In this document: in pieces, positions 40,101 through 55,100 of the stretch
Numbering within the stretch: position 1 is the stretch's first letter
Layout: every line of letters starts with the position of its first letter
NCBI GenBank assembly: GCA_022495005.1
Contig: JAGYXB010001065.1
Coordinates: 124,001-188,000 of the forward strand
Length of the DNA: 64,000 nt
DNA from: Rhyacophila brunnea
Lineage: Eukaryota > Arthropoda > Insecta > Trichoptera > Rhyacophilidae
Direction: 5' to 3'
Notes under the pieces: generated by a model
Told to the model about the DNA's origin: nothing
Seen by the model: the letters and a program-made list of their open reading frames with translations, nothing else
Database searches by the model: none
Made by a program: the position numbers and the translations under genes

Positions 40101-43100
40101 TGGTTATTTTTATTGTGTGACAACAACTGACAAAAGTTTCATTGCAATCGGATGAATGGTATAGAAACCATACGAATAAAAGAAGATAGGATGAAGAAGA
40201 AGAAGAAGCGCATTAAATCTAAAATTTGAGACCCCCACCAAGCACTCCCGCTCGTCGGCCTCCGTCTACCCTCAAAATTTTGTGAATTTGTATAAAGAAA
40301 AACCGACACGACGGTACAAACAAACATCCAAATATATTTTTGTAATTAGAAATTAGAAGATGCAATTTCAACAATATTGGCTCAGTAGTTTTTGAGTTAT
40401 AATCGAACAAATATTTTGTATCGCGAAAATAGTCAAAAATAGAAAATTGCTTTCTTTATTACAAATAGATATTTAACATGGTTAAAAAAAAACTTTTTTT
40501 TCAGTAAAATTATGAAAGGAAGACTTATGATTTCGAAACAAAGTTTCTTTTGTTATTTCTACGATATCTAACAATCCATATCCATTATAATGTAATTCTA
40601 CCATGTAAATACCGGATCAATTAGTATTATTTTATTATATTTTCTTCTTATCTTCGTTTTAAGCCATCGGTTCTGTTTTATACGTTTTCCGTGCTTTGAA
40701 TAGTCATTCGCGGTATCAAAAAGAAATCTTATTATATTTATTCCTAACTAACTATTATCGGCCAAGTATACATTTTAAATTTGAAACTATATTTATATTA
40801 TTATGATAAACCAATACAGTTTTTAATTCAAAATAATTTTAATGTATTCCCGATAATGTCTTAAAATGCGACCATCTATTCACAGGTGTAAATGTCGTTA
40901 CACAACACTTGGAAGGTGACGCATTTTCCACTATTTTTGTATTCCCCGAGTCTGCCCATGTAATTGCAGTGATTCACAACCTTTTTTGTTTGAGCAGAAA
41001 ACCACCGCTACTTTTCTATTGATACACTACTGTATTGTCTCTATTTTTTTGTTTTGTTTACGGAACCCTATTTGGGAGTCACTAATTATGAGCATCTTAA
41101 CTGATTGTCATTGTTAAGAAAAAGACAGTATAATAAACTCGGCACAATGGCCCCTGGGCCCCTCAGGTGGTGTTTACTTAAAATCTGATGGCTAAAATTA
41201 TTAAACATGGAACATGCTTTGCCTACTGATTCTCTAAATGCTGGTTGTCCAAATTCGAAAGAAAATTTATTTGTCAAAGTAACCGTAGCCAAAGGATTCA
41301 AAAAAATTTACTTTTCTGAAAATTATGTAATTACAATAATAAAACTAAAGAAGTAATAATAACAGACGAACAATACGTCGCACAGAATGTAGGCTACTGA
41401 ACGTCCAATCAAAATAATCAGCGCGCGTAAGTAATCGGGGAGGGGCACGGGCTGCGTGTCTATAGTTATTCTACGTCTATTTTTCGTAATGCTTTTGCAT
41501 CGAAGATCATGTTTCATGTTAAAATCGTTTGGTAAAATCCTCCCTGGTTCAGACAGGAAAATCTATTATTCGCAGTAAAGAAAAGCTAAAAATCAGGTCT
41601 CGAATTTGATTCTGAAAGATTAATTTACTAACAGGTACTAAAAATGACTCGTTTTCCAATTATGAAATTTGATATTATGGTACCCGTAGGGATGACAATA
41701 CCGGTATTTTAAAACCGGTATTCCAGTATTTATCAATACCGAAATACCGGTTTTAAAAATCCAAAATACCGGAATTTTCGGTATTCAGAAAGCACTCTCG
41801 TTTAAGTTTTTGAAAATGAATTATACGTTCTGTGCTGCTAAAACGCAAATATATTGAGTGAATCCAACAGACGTGAAAAAATAATAAAACAAATTTCATA
41901 AAATATATTTTTATAAGTACTTAATTGTCGCCATGAATTATCATAATATTATTTCGAAACAGAACACATCCGTGACAAGAATGTTTAATTATTCTACAAT
42001 TATTGATGACTGTACAAGCGTTGAATTTAAGAAGCTTTTCTTGCAGCCGGGTCGTATTTGCACTTGAACTTTTGAGGGCTTTAGTTAAAATTATCAATAT
42101 ATTCAAAATATTCGTAAAAAATCACTAGTTCTACAATCATGATGAATACATATGTTTAAATGTAAACATAATAAATGTAGGTATGTAGGTTTTTGCTATA
42201 AAATGATATATTAAAAAGCTTATAATAGCTATATTTATTGATAAGCACATACTTCTGTTTTTTTAATGTTTTAGAAATACCGGTATTCAATAATAAATAC
42301 CGAAAAACCGGTATTGGCATTTTCAATCGGTATTGCAATACCTAGGTACCCGTATATGCATATACACACCTACGCGGATTACTGATTGAATGTTGAAAGC
42401 TCAAGAGAGATTTATTGAATAAATGCCTGGTTTGGAAAATATGTGGAAATACTAAGCGTCTCTGCTACACGTGTAATATCATTATTTCGTTATACCACGA
42501 GTTTTTCTGTTGTATACTATAATTGTGCTATAAGAAAACTAGTTATCTAGTTAATAGCTCACAAATAATATAATTCTATGAAAACCTTTTCATAGAATTA
42601 TATTAGAAGTAGTAGTTGTTCAGTTATATTTTGTTACTCGTAGCATTGTCGCCCGTAAAGACAGATGGAGGGATTACTTTAGCGAACTAAAATATTGTAT
42701 AATTTTTGTCTTTTTTATATTGTCATCTAGATAGACGCCCACGGTGGCCGCGCGGCATAAGCGTTGGACTATAAAGCCGTGGGTCCCAGGTTCAAATCCT
42801 GGGTCTGGCAAGTACACTTTTCAATTAGTGTGTGTCAGGGTATGGACCTAATAGATTGAGCAAGTAGCTGACATCCATTTTTCGTAAAAAACTCTCTAAA
42901 AAACTCTCTGGAGGCCCATATGATCCTATCAGGATCGGACATGGTCGAAAAACAATATTGTCATCCAGTGGCGGATATTTTGTATTATGCGATTATTTAG
43001 GTCCGACTTTTTCCTACTTTTTACTAGTTTCCCAACCTTTTTATACGTACGGACATGAGAATAGTAAAAATATTTCGCCGACCACTAACACACAAATAAA

Positions 43101-46100
43101 AACTATCACTTAAATAGTATTTTGTTTATAACTATTTATAATCATACATAATAGAACGGCAAGGGTTGGAGGTAGGCTGTTAAGATTTTACATGAATACT
43201 CACTACATTTTGTCAGTCATACTTATTTGTTTTCATTGAACTACGAATACAATTTGCGGGTGATCTGGTTTGCTTAATTCGTTAATTAGTTTAGAATACA
43301 TATTACAGATGGTGTTAGTTGGATTCGAAATTCATGAAGCCTTAGCTAAAGCAAACCATAATCGATAAAAAAAATATTAATTATTATTGGTTTAACCCTT
43401 TCGCTGCGAGCCATTTTCGCGGGAATTTATTTTCAGTCAAGTGATCTGTTAAAACGGTCACTACAGCTAAAACAGATCGATTCCAAAATTAAAAAATAGA
43501 TTACTAGATGAACTATATATCAGTTATTCCAAATGCACCAAGAAATAAACTATATTCGTTACATTCTCACTAAAATAAATCGAAGAAAGTGAAGACGCTA
43601 AAAAATATCCAAGCTTTGACTGCGCGTTCAAAATGGCGGCCGTCCACTCTTCACATAGACTGTTTCAACACATACTACCGAGCAATTCGCCGCGTTTGTA
43701 TTTGTCATACACAGGGCTGTGTTGAGTACATGCTGCCGTAGTTGGTTACGGTCTATGACAGATATATTACTAAATCACTTGTGGAATAATCAGTGGGTTA
43801 TCGCTTATCGCATTTAGTAAGTCGTAAACTCAAATTTTATTACCGTTTCAAATTCTGAAGCTATATTTATTTTCGTCGCCATAAAATAATGTCATCCTCT
43901 TATTCATTAGGATGTTTTGGAGAATAAAACACTAAAAATAATTACCGCACTGCTAAAATATTATTATAATATAATTTATGAGGCGCCGTCGGCTTTTTCA
44001 TTGTACAAAGGGCCTGTCGAATAATCGCCAGGCATAATATGAGCATGTGAACAGAGCTAACACAGTTTCGTGGCACATAAAAATAAAAATTATTACCCAT
44101 TATAATAATGTAAATATCAAATATGGAACAATGAACAAAGCCAAACAATTTACTGGAGAGCTGTGCATCGATAAAATATTTTCCAGCATTATTTCTTCGA
44201 TAATATTATGTGGTAGTGACATTTTGGTGGGTGAAATAATTATTTCACTTATATTTATAATGACAAAAAATACTAAAAACAAATCTTCAAAATGTTTCTA
44301 TCGAGATCACAAATCACTAAGAAAAAATACATAACACTAACGTAATCATAATAATTAATTAAAAGGTAAATAAAAATATTATCGATGCACACTTTTCGAT
44401 GCATGACCAATGTTTTGTTTTGATAACCCTGGTGACGCAACTAGTACACCCGTCTTCGCAATGGCGCGCGATTCAAACGACTGAATAACGAGTGTTCTTT
44501 TCAAAAATATATTTCCTTGTGTTTTACTTGACATTTTTATGATCTGTTGCCTGATATGTCTACCTAAAGGTTTGAACTAATTTTTAAAGCATATTATCCA
44601 CAAGTGTCTCTACTAGTTTGGTCAAAAATACGAGATAAAGTCTATGGCATGTTTACATGCCATACGCAGTCTAAGGGTTTTAATGGCATAGTTTTAGATT
44701 GATAAACGAATATTTTTGATTATTATTTACTATGGTTTGGTTTAGGCAGAGTTGAGTTGAATTTTAAAAACCAACAAACACTATCTACACATAGTAACTT
44801 TCTTGCAACGAAAACAAATACGCTTAACTGACAAAATTTAGTGTGTACTAATTATGTCGGGTTTTAATAGCCGACCTCCACCCTCCGCCACTACGTAATA
44901 TGTAGTCTGATTACGAATACGAAAAATATAACATGGCAATAAATTGTATTGTAAATATTGAAACAATCAGAAACCGATCAGTAAATATTTTTTTAATAAA
45001 AGATGTTCTGGAATTTTGAGAAATAAATTTCTAATTTTGAAAAAATGTGCGAAATCTTTGCTAACCTAAATAGATAACCGTGGCTTCAGTTTTGGAGAGA
45101 TAAAATGCCGCATTAACATCCATTCAGTTGCTCTGTTTCGTTTTTATTACTGACATGGCCGAAAAAGCCATCTCATATGAACGGGTGGTCAACCCCGTCC
45201 CGCCCGTTCATATGAGATGGCGTTCAAAAATACGGATAATAAAAAATCAGTGTGTACGCGCGTTAGAAGTTATACTTCTTTGGCGTAATAAAACAAAATT
45301 AGCCGTTACCTGAGTCTATTAATATTACAGTGGATTAGGTTGATGAAAACGTACGCGATTCACCTGTGTTTCATATAGCACGTAATTTAATTAATGTATT
45401 GGACCAAAACTCATCTTTGCCATACAGCAGTTATAATCGATTCAGAAGTGCCCATGATGAATTAATAAAAAATAAAATTTTAATATATTTTTTGAATTAT
45501 TTACCAACTCAACATTTACAAAATGTATTTACTTATTGATATAGTTTCACTCATAAATAATACTTACATAAATATAGCCTCAAATCTTGATACATAATAT
45601 TTACAATCAAAAATAAATATACACTCCAATATAAATAAAGTTTTATGAATATAAATAAGCAGTGTGGAATGTTAGTCTATAGAAATTTGTTTTTGACATT
45701 TATTATGACACAATATAGGTTATGTTGACAACACGTGCACTTTACTTGGTTGTATTGAACGACTAACTAAATGACACTATGCGCATGCGCATGTACCCTT
45801 GATACCGAAATAAATATAATAATAAATTATGCGATACATCGACGCGCGCAACTTCGTCACACGCAAAAAATACACTCTGATATGTTTTCCCAAACGCGCC
45901 AAAATAAGTATAACTTCAAGCGGCACTTCACTTCGAGTGGCAAAAAATATCTGCTGACCGGCAGTTGAGAAACACTGATTTAGAGAATACTTTAACGGCC
46001 CACTTGCCCAACGTAGGTCAAAATGGAGTTTTTATGGTATTTTCAAAGCATTGGCCTGAACATTCCTTAAACGTTGTAGATAATCTTTTTATATAATTTT

Positions 46101-49100
46101 GAAGCCATAAATTATCCTTTATATTTATTTTAAACATTTTATGACTGCATAAAGTATTTTAATTACATAACATAGTATTCTTTTAAACCTTTCGATCTAA
46201 TGTATTAGAATATAGTCAATTTTCAGTACATCTATGTGCAGTGGTGTTAAGAGCTAGTAGATCAAGAACAAGTGTTGCAAGATTTGTTAGATTTATTAAT
46301 TTTTAAACGCATTTATAAAACCATATAAGTAAAATTTATGTTGATATTATTATAGTGAAATATTTACGATAAAAATTTATATTTATAATCCCTGTGATCC
46401 AAAATTTGACAAGAATTAGGCATTTTATTATTCAACAATGGGTAAGATTACCACATTTGAAGATAATTCTAAAGATACTGATTATAAGCTATGTCTCTGA
46501 CCATTCAAAGATGATAAAAACATTCTACGAATAATGATTGTTTTATAATAATTATTGACCTAAGAATAAGATAGTATTTTTTTTGAAATACGCCATTTCT
46601 ATTGGCATTTCCCAGTGGCTAGGCTACAACATACGACCGTAGCAATTATTAAATTGACAAACTATAACTGTAGTAGGGAGTAAGATCATGTTGACGCTCG
46701 TGTTTGAACATGTACCAAACCGAAAAATAATCGTTTTTTTTTTGTTAGGTCGTATAATAAATGTCGTTATAATTCGTTATCTTTTTCCATCGTAGAAGTT
46801 AACATTTCATGACTACATAAAATATATTATTACCATAGATGAGTATTACTGTAAACGTCATCGCGTTAAAATCTTAATCAAAGCCATATTTTTTACATCA
46901 AATGTACGTGATCACTTTTTAAAATTATTATTTTATCAGAACGTAGAATATAATATATTCAATTTTAATATTGATTAAGGTAAGTATATTATATATATAA
47001 TATATTGCATAATTTTTTTATTTGGAGTTTGTAATTTACCCATAATTTTGACGTTTAAATATTTTATTACAACACATTATATTTCAATTTTAAGGCACTA
47101 TGCTTCAGATGAAGCATAGAGACACAAAATTTTGTATATAATCATACAAATTACTATTTATTGTAAACATTACACCCGAATAGATACGACTAATCAATTA
47201 TTGGCCAAAAATAATATTATTAAATATTCTAATACTAAAAAACAAAGAAATCTCTGGAACTCCAACATTTTCAAGGGGTTTCGGTTCCTTTTCGAGGTTT
47301 TAATAAGGTAGGTACCGGTATGAGTTCCAGTTCCAAAATATTTAAGGGGTTATCGAGGTTCCAGGATTCGGGGTATAGCGTATCGAAAGAGTACTTACCG
47401 TGAGACATTTTAACAAGTCCTGTTAAAAATCTCGCAGAATAATATAAATTGACACAGTTCTTTTTAAGATCGCCAATTAATATTCTCCCGAATGAAAATA
47501 ACTTTGAAGTAACGATAGGATAAGTAATGTCATATTAATAAAAAGTATTTTTACCCTTTCGTTGATGTAAGTCATCGCATAGTATTTGTTATTATTTTAC
47601 AATTTTATTCAAAAAGCTATTACATATTGAATAAAAATAATAGTGATAATGACAATATTGCAAAGTAATAATTCTGTTTTTACTAATTTGTTTCATTACA
47701 AAAAATGATGTTTGGTAATAGGGATGAGAGTGACTGTTTCATAATTTCAAATTAAAACAAAAATTAATCGAACGTCTTTAAACCTTTGATTCGAGTTTAT
47801 AACTAATTGAATGAGTGCTGTAACATCGTAAGTCATGCAGCAATCATAAATTAAATAAAGTCACGATAAAAATATTTTGAAATTGAGGTATAATCTAGTT
47901 TTTGATCTGCGTCTGTGACACTTTAATTAAAAGCTTTAACCTGACTAGACTAAAGGTACAAATATATAATAATAAATTATACAACATTATAAAATTTTAT
48001 TAAAAAAACTTTTTTTTACCATGTCCGATCCTAATAAGACCATACTATTATGGGCCTCCACAGAGTGGAGGTTTGTATAAACAGATTTTTATTTTTACGA
48101 GAAATGGATATTAGGTACTTTCTCAACCTATTAGGTCCATACTCTGACTCAAACACAAATTGAAAAACAATATGTGCACTTGCCAGAACTAAGATTCGAA
48201 CCTGGGACCCACGACGTTATAGGCCGACGCTTAAGCAGCTCTCTATAATTATTTATTTTTGCTAATAATTGATAATAATAATATTATATTTGAACGATGT
48301 ATCTATAGTCTAAGGTTTGAACGCACTGATTTCATTATCATTTTAATTTTCATACATAATATAGTTATGTACTGCTCAACTGAAAATAATATATATAAAA
48401 TTTAAGATGTTTTGACGATTATTTCAGGAGAAATTAATTGTTTTAGAGATTCGTGATAGTAATACCTATTCTTGAATATGCTGTAGAATACGTGAAATAA
48501 ATGATTTTTGCGCTAATGTTTATTGGATCCTTTTTCGTGGTTTTATTGAAATCATTATCATTTTCATAGAATTACTTTGACTCAATTTATGGATATAGTA
48601 TAATGAAATTCTACAGAGACAAACGAAGAGGATTTTTATATATTATATGAATAAAGATATATTGTTTTATAACCAATAAAAAGTACAGATTTTATATTAA
48701 AAAACTTAAAAGTTCGCAAGTTGAATATTTATTTAAACTATGGACTGTAAAACTGATTTTAAAAACTTTTTTTTTTTGTAAGGAGGAACTTATAAAAAAT
48801 TATGTATTGAGTGCATATTATGGTAATAATGAAACTTATTCACTCGAAAATCACTTGAAGTGTCTTGGCTATATATCTCGAAAACCACCTGTTATTGTAT
48901 CATGAATTGTCGATGGTATAGCATAAAATAAAATATTTTTTTTTGATTTATGGTGAATAAAATATGAACGTAAGACATCGATTATAAGCATTATTATACA
49001 TATCTGGAAATTTTTTTGATATGTTTTAGTGGATCATTATTAATTTTCAATTTGAATTTTGTATTACGAAATTTACATGACTATGCTACTAGATTAGAAA

Positions 49101-52100
49101 AAAATATATAGAGATCACCACTCAAAATCATCAATATTTATATCAAAATACCTTCCGATCAAAACTGCACCCAAGCAAAATCTCATGCATAAGTGACATA
49201 ACCTAATTTGATGTCTTGTACTCTGTCATTGGAATGGTGAGAGATGGCAATTATCATCATTTCTGATGTTATACCATTACACACTTAGAATGCGCTGATA
49301 CTTTAATGAAAATCTATAGAGCCTCAACTGTGGCGACGCATAAAGTCTCGGAATTTTAAAGGGCACCCACGATATGTATCATTTGGCAAATATTGAAAAA
49401 TCACTTCGATCATTATTGTCTTCAGTGAATAAAATGATAATAAAACCGAAAAAGTGGATCTAATTGAAGCATGTCCAAAGTTGGATGGAAAATTTGATCC
49501 TTGACGCCCTACTTGTGACAGAGTGAACGCATTCTGCCGTTCTTATTGTATCAAGCAGCATGGCTTACATTATCGTTTTATTTCGATTTAAATTAAACAA
49601 ACGTATATCCGTAGCTAAAATAATGTCACCACAAAAACTCTCGACTTGGATTATATACATTTTTTAGGCGTAAAAATCTGATGAAGTTATGGGATAACGA
49701 TTGATTTTGTTAGAAGGGCGAACATCGATTAAATATCTTGGGGGCTTAAGGCATATAAAAGGTTGGAAACTCTGGTCTAAAAATAAATCAAATAATTACA
49801 TAATAATATAGATTAACTAGTCATATCTTATTTATATACTGATGTCCTAATTGGTCTTCGTTCGTTTTGTCATGATGAAATCCGGCTTAGCGTAAAAGAA
49901 AAAGTATTTTTTTGATTTCGTTGGACGCCTGGGATATCAGCTTATATTTTTTACATAATGGACCGAACATTGTTAAATATTCTGCTGAATAGATAAGATG
50001 AAACATACGTGTCCTCGTTTGAATTATATTTATTTATACGCTGTATTGAATATGAATATTATTCATGGTTTTTGTTGCATGGAATGGGAACTGAGATTGA
50101 TTTGTATATACTATATACTAAGATTATTTATTGTAAGGTTTAAGGTAAGTAACGTTGTTTGCAATACCTGTAATTTAATACATTTTATTTTAACTTAATA
50201 TTATATAATCAATACCCCTCTAAGAACATTAAAATATTTTATGATTTGTATTAGTACATCGTATTTTCGGAATATTTTAATCATTAAGATATTCAAGGTA
50301 TCATATTTAAAAATAAAAAAACGGTTTTCGACAATGTCATAGTTTTAACGAGTACTTTTTAGTTTAAAAAATAACAATTTTTCTAAAAAATAAAATGATG
50401 TATATCTTAATATATATTGAATCGAGTTTTGGTGCCGTCAGAAACCAAAACTCGAGTCAAGATAGATTAAAAAGGATATCAAAATACATTTAATATCCTT
50501 TTATACTTTCTACCAAATTGATGTTAATAATAAAACCTAATTAGAAACAGGAAACGTAACAACTTTGAATTTTTCAAATATCGTCTTCTTTCTTTAAAAA
50601 AGAAATACAAATAACTACATTTTAATGATGAAAGTAGTTGTAATAATGTTTATTTTTAAATTTTTGAACTTTCTAAATTCACTCGCATCGGTTTTACAAT
50701 CTATTTTGTATGTCGTCAATCGTATATAAATATTGATGTTACAGTAAAATTAGTTCGTTTAAAATGCAAAGAACTGTTCTATATTTTCATTGAATTTAAA
50801 TACACCATAATCTATTATACAGATACGTCGATGTTGAAAATATGTGCGGCATGCAGTTCCACGGAGCGTACAAAAATAAATCGCCATATCATAATATGAT
50901 AAAGTCCTTGCTCGGAAATGTTTTGTGAAAATCAAATAATGAAGCGCACTTTCCAATAAACAAATTCCAGAAATTTTTGCTTGTATTTTTAAAGTAGTTT
51001 TCGCTGAATGTTATATGACTAATAATTTTAATAATATTGTCCATGGTTGTATTTCAGTAACGAATGATATTAATTGGCATTCAATTTATCAGAGTGAGAT
51101 TTATTTTTATACAGGTTCTCAAATAATTCCTTTTGTTTTATAACATGTAGGAAATTGTACAACACACCAGATTATTTTTAGCTATATGAAAAATAATTGG
51201 TATTACATAAATTGTGGACGGCATGGCTTTTATACAAAGTATATAATTATGAATTATTAGGGTTTACAAAACTTACAACTTAGAGGAATAGATAATATGT
51301 AGTACGTAATGTTTTGTTTTGTGATGACGATGCTTCTTTTCATGTTATGGGCATCCGATTGAATATTATCTCGTCATATTCAGATTCGAGAGATTTTTTT
51401 GGAATTCGTGCGGTGGTGATTGAGATTTTTATTTACAAACACAAACATAGATACGTAGGCATGCAATTTAATGTTTTATATAAAAAGAAAAATATCCTAC
51501 CCATATGAAGAATCGCCACAAACGACTATCTTTATGAGATCCCCAGTTTAACTACCATAGCTAAAGTGATATAAAAGCTCTTTGACAGTGTGCAATACGA
51601 GCGCAGATAAAGCAAAAATAATGAGGATGAGGAGAGGAAAATGCAGGTAGAAAATTACAAATAAAAGCATTACAAACTTTTAATTGAAACGCGAAAGAGC
51701 TTTCAACATAGTTATCGAGACTTCGTAAGAGACGAGATCAACCATTTTTTAATTTACTATTTTGTACTGTAAATGTATCGTTAGTAAGTCTGAGTTATAA
51801 TACTTTATAGGGGAGTATAATACTACCAGAAGCATCTGGTGAGGACAGAATGAGAAGCATGTAATTTAGAACAAATAACTGTTTAAATTATTTATTTATG
51901 AATGCGCACCTAAAAACATTTTAAAGAAAGAAATATATTTTTTTAATTCAAAGATAAACTTATAATTTAAAAAAAAAGTTATTGAACGATATTCTCTTAT
52001 AACTACATAATAACAATTATTATTTCATGATTATTTCTTTTATTAATAATTCATAGTTTCAATGTCAATTTCAATGAGCGGTCATATATGTATAAATACG

Positions 52101-55100
52101 AAACCGTGGGTCGCAGATTTGTGTAAAAAATGTAGAAATTGTTTTTTTTTTTTAAATTTATACCGGATCGATTTATTTTATTTTTCATACAGCAGTAATA
52201 AGCTATGAAACATAGAATCACAGAATTAGCCCAGCTTTGAGAAAAATACATGAATGTATTGTAAACTCACCGATTATCTCTCTTTAATGTTTTAGATACA
52301 TACATAAGATGTAAATAATATTTTGCCAGTAGTACCTACCTACTAATCAGTTAACAAATAATTAAAACTACAGTTACGTGAAGAAAAAATATCCAATGGA
52401 CTAGTCTCTTATAGACTAGCAGGAATTCTCGGTTAGTCTTATTTTGAATATTGAAAGTTGAAACGCTATAGCCCCGGGTTTTCCTAACGTTTCCTGCTAT
52501 GAAACATGTCGCAAATCCTGAAATTTTAAAGGAACACCTAGTTTATTTTGTAGAGGAAAATAGTACATAATCAATAGAATTTAAAAAAAATGGAAAAAAA
52601 AACAATAATTATGTTTTTAGTACAAAATTATTTTTAAAATATAACTAAATGAAGTTCTTAATATGACTTCGATTGTTTTGGGTCCTTGAATTGCAAATCT
52701 TAATTGCTTGATACATATTATAAGAAAGTTTAATTCTCATAACTGGCGTGGTATCGAGCCTGCTCCTGGGCTTTGACTTATCACCATAATAAGAAAATCC
52801 TACTTCGCCTGTCAATATGCAGTCAAACATGTTCGAATTTATTGTAGCCGTTACAGCATACAAAACTAATACATATTTTCGCGGAAAACCTATCAATGTT
52901 CCGCAGAACATAATTTGGGAAACCCTGAGTAGTTCCAACTACTATGACAACCACCCTCATAATAAAAATAAATCGAGAAAGTAATTGAGAATACAGTTTA
53001 GTTTTATTTTTAAATTAGAAATTTGTTAAGAACAACCACGTCGCTCGCGAGCCATGATTGGTAGATCTCTGCCTTAGTAGAATTACCGTAGAACTGCACA
53101 TAAGTCTGGACAATCCGTAAAGATTGCAAGAAAAGTTTTTATGTCATTAGGTACGTCACGATATTATGAACTTAATTAATTGAATTAAGCCTCAAATAGA
53201 TGCACATAATATCTAAGCATCAGAGGTACCTATGGTGTTATTTCTGACTTGGGTTTTAAGGTTCATTTATCAGGTTTTATATTCCAATAGGTAGTATAAT
53301 TAGATCGAAAAATATTTTGATAAGAAGAAAGATAGTTTAACATAACGGAAGGACGGAGTATTTGATAATAGATATTGGTTTTCTTGCATAATAGCTCCTG
53401 TACACGTGCATGGATTTATTTAAACCAATAGTGTATATTTTAAACTATCGCTATAATAACTAGTTGGGATTTATATTTATAAGGATACAAATTTCTGTGT
53501 TCTACGATGGTAAGTATAACATTATCCTAAAAACTATTCTTCCTTATAATATTGTCATTTTAAATAGTCAACACGGATCTAAAGATTGTTTCATTTTGTT
53601 AAATAAAAAAAAAAACCACATGAATGTGCGTATTTTGGAAATCAGGTTGTTATCAGTAGGTACATGGTTATTTTATGAATATTTTTATCATTAGAATAAG
53701 TTCTTTAGAAGATGAGAAATGATTTAATATGTATAACACATGTGGTTTTTAAATAAAAAAAAACAGAGTTTTCTATAAAACTTGAAATCGTATAAAAATC
53801 AACTAGAACTTTGGTATTGTGACGCATGAAACCTATATTTGATATAATTTTAAAAAACAAGTTGTCACACGTACAAAATCGATAAATTAAAAAAATAGCA
53901 CTATGATTTTTTCAAAAAACTGTTAAAAATCGGAATTTATCTTTTATATAGTTTTATTTTAACTTTAAGGTGAAGCCTTTACTCTGCTTTTCTACAAGAG
54001 GCACCTAGCTGAAAAATACGAAGCTTGCAATTTGAGACATTTTTTTTGATAATTTACAGTTTAAACTGTATTAATTAATGAATGTATCTTAAAACATTAA
54101 ATAGAGAAATATTTTTTATTTTAAGTCAAAGATAAACCTATAATTTAAGAAAAATGTTATAAAATGTGAATTTGGTGTAGGGTCCCACGTTATTATTACA
54201 TATTTTTTATAGTCATATTTTATTATTAAATTTAGTTTACTAGGTTCTCTATTTTTTGTGATAGAGATTTTGACTAATTCATAGTTTTAATATTTTTTAT
54301 ATTCATTTTAAAAACATCGATTTTTATAAAATTATAAATGTGTATAACTTGAAATCCTTTTTATTTATATCAAATCGAGCTTCAATGTTGGGACCATACC
54401 TAAATAAGATTTTATATTGGTAAAAAGCAAAATCCAATATTCGCGCCGGTATCTCTGGTAGTAACGATTGATACATTACTCTGAGCAATGTTTGGTCTTA
54501 GCTAATCGGATTCCTTTCGACATTCTTAGAGAAACGTTTACATTCATATATCTTCACTTCACTTCATCATAAAACATAACACCATTTCTTATTAATGTCC
54601 TCTGCAATGAGCCAATAAGGAAGAAGTACACACGGTGGAAATACATAAATATATTACGATAAAAATCAAGCGCGAAAGCCTCAAACGGCTAGAAATTGTT
54701 GTGTTGAATTATTTAGCATTTCCGTCAACTAATTAATTCCATACTAACGCCGGAGTATTTATATAGTTGTTGAGTGAAATATTATAATATTTAATTCGCA
54801 GTGATGATTAAAAGCTCTACCAATAATTACCTATTCGGTGGTCGGCTTTGCATAAAGTTAGATATCGTTTATATATAGGTACACTGAATGCATCCCAGTT
54901 TACATTTATCGGATCAGTCTGCGGTTTTCAACTTAACGTACCATTTATAATTTTAATAACCGTACTAACGACGTAGTTCACTTATTACATGTGAGTATCA
55001 ACTTACAACTAACTAGTCTTCATTTTATTAATATACTCGGTGAAGAAGATGTAGAGCGCCCTTTGGCACTGAAACTTTAATGATGTGTAAATAAACAAAT

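Noticed and set aside
42734..42810. Functional tRNA gene
   Set aside because: It is joined to a SINE body with its own 11-bp target duplication, and the ends do not pair as an acceptor stem.
44047..44334. Overlapping 60-95-codon ORFs on both strands
   Set aside because: Low-complexity, Ile/Lys/Asn-rich products expected by chance at this AT content.
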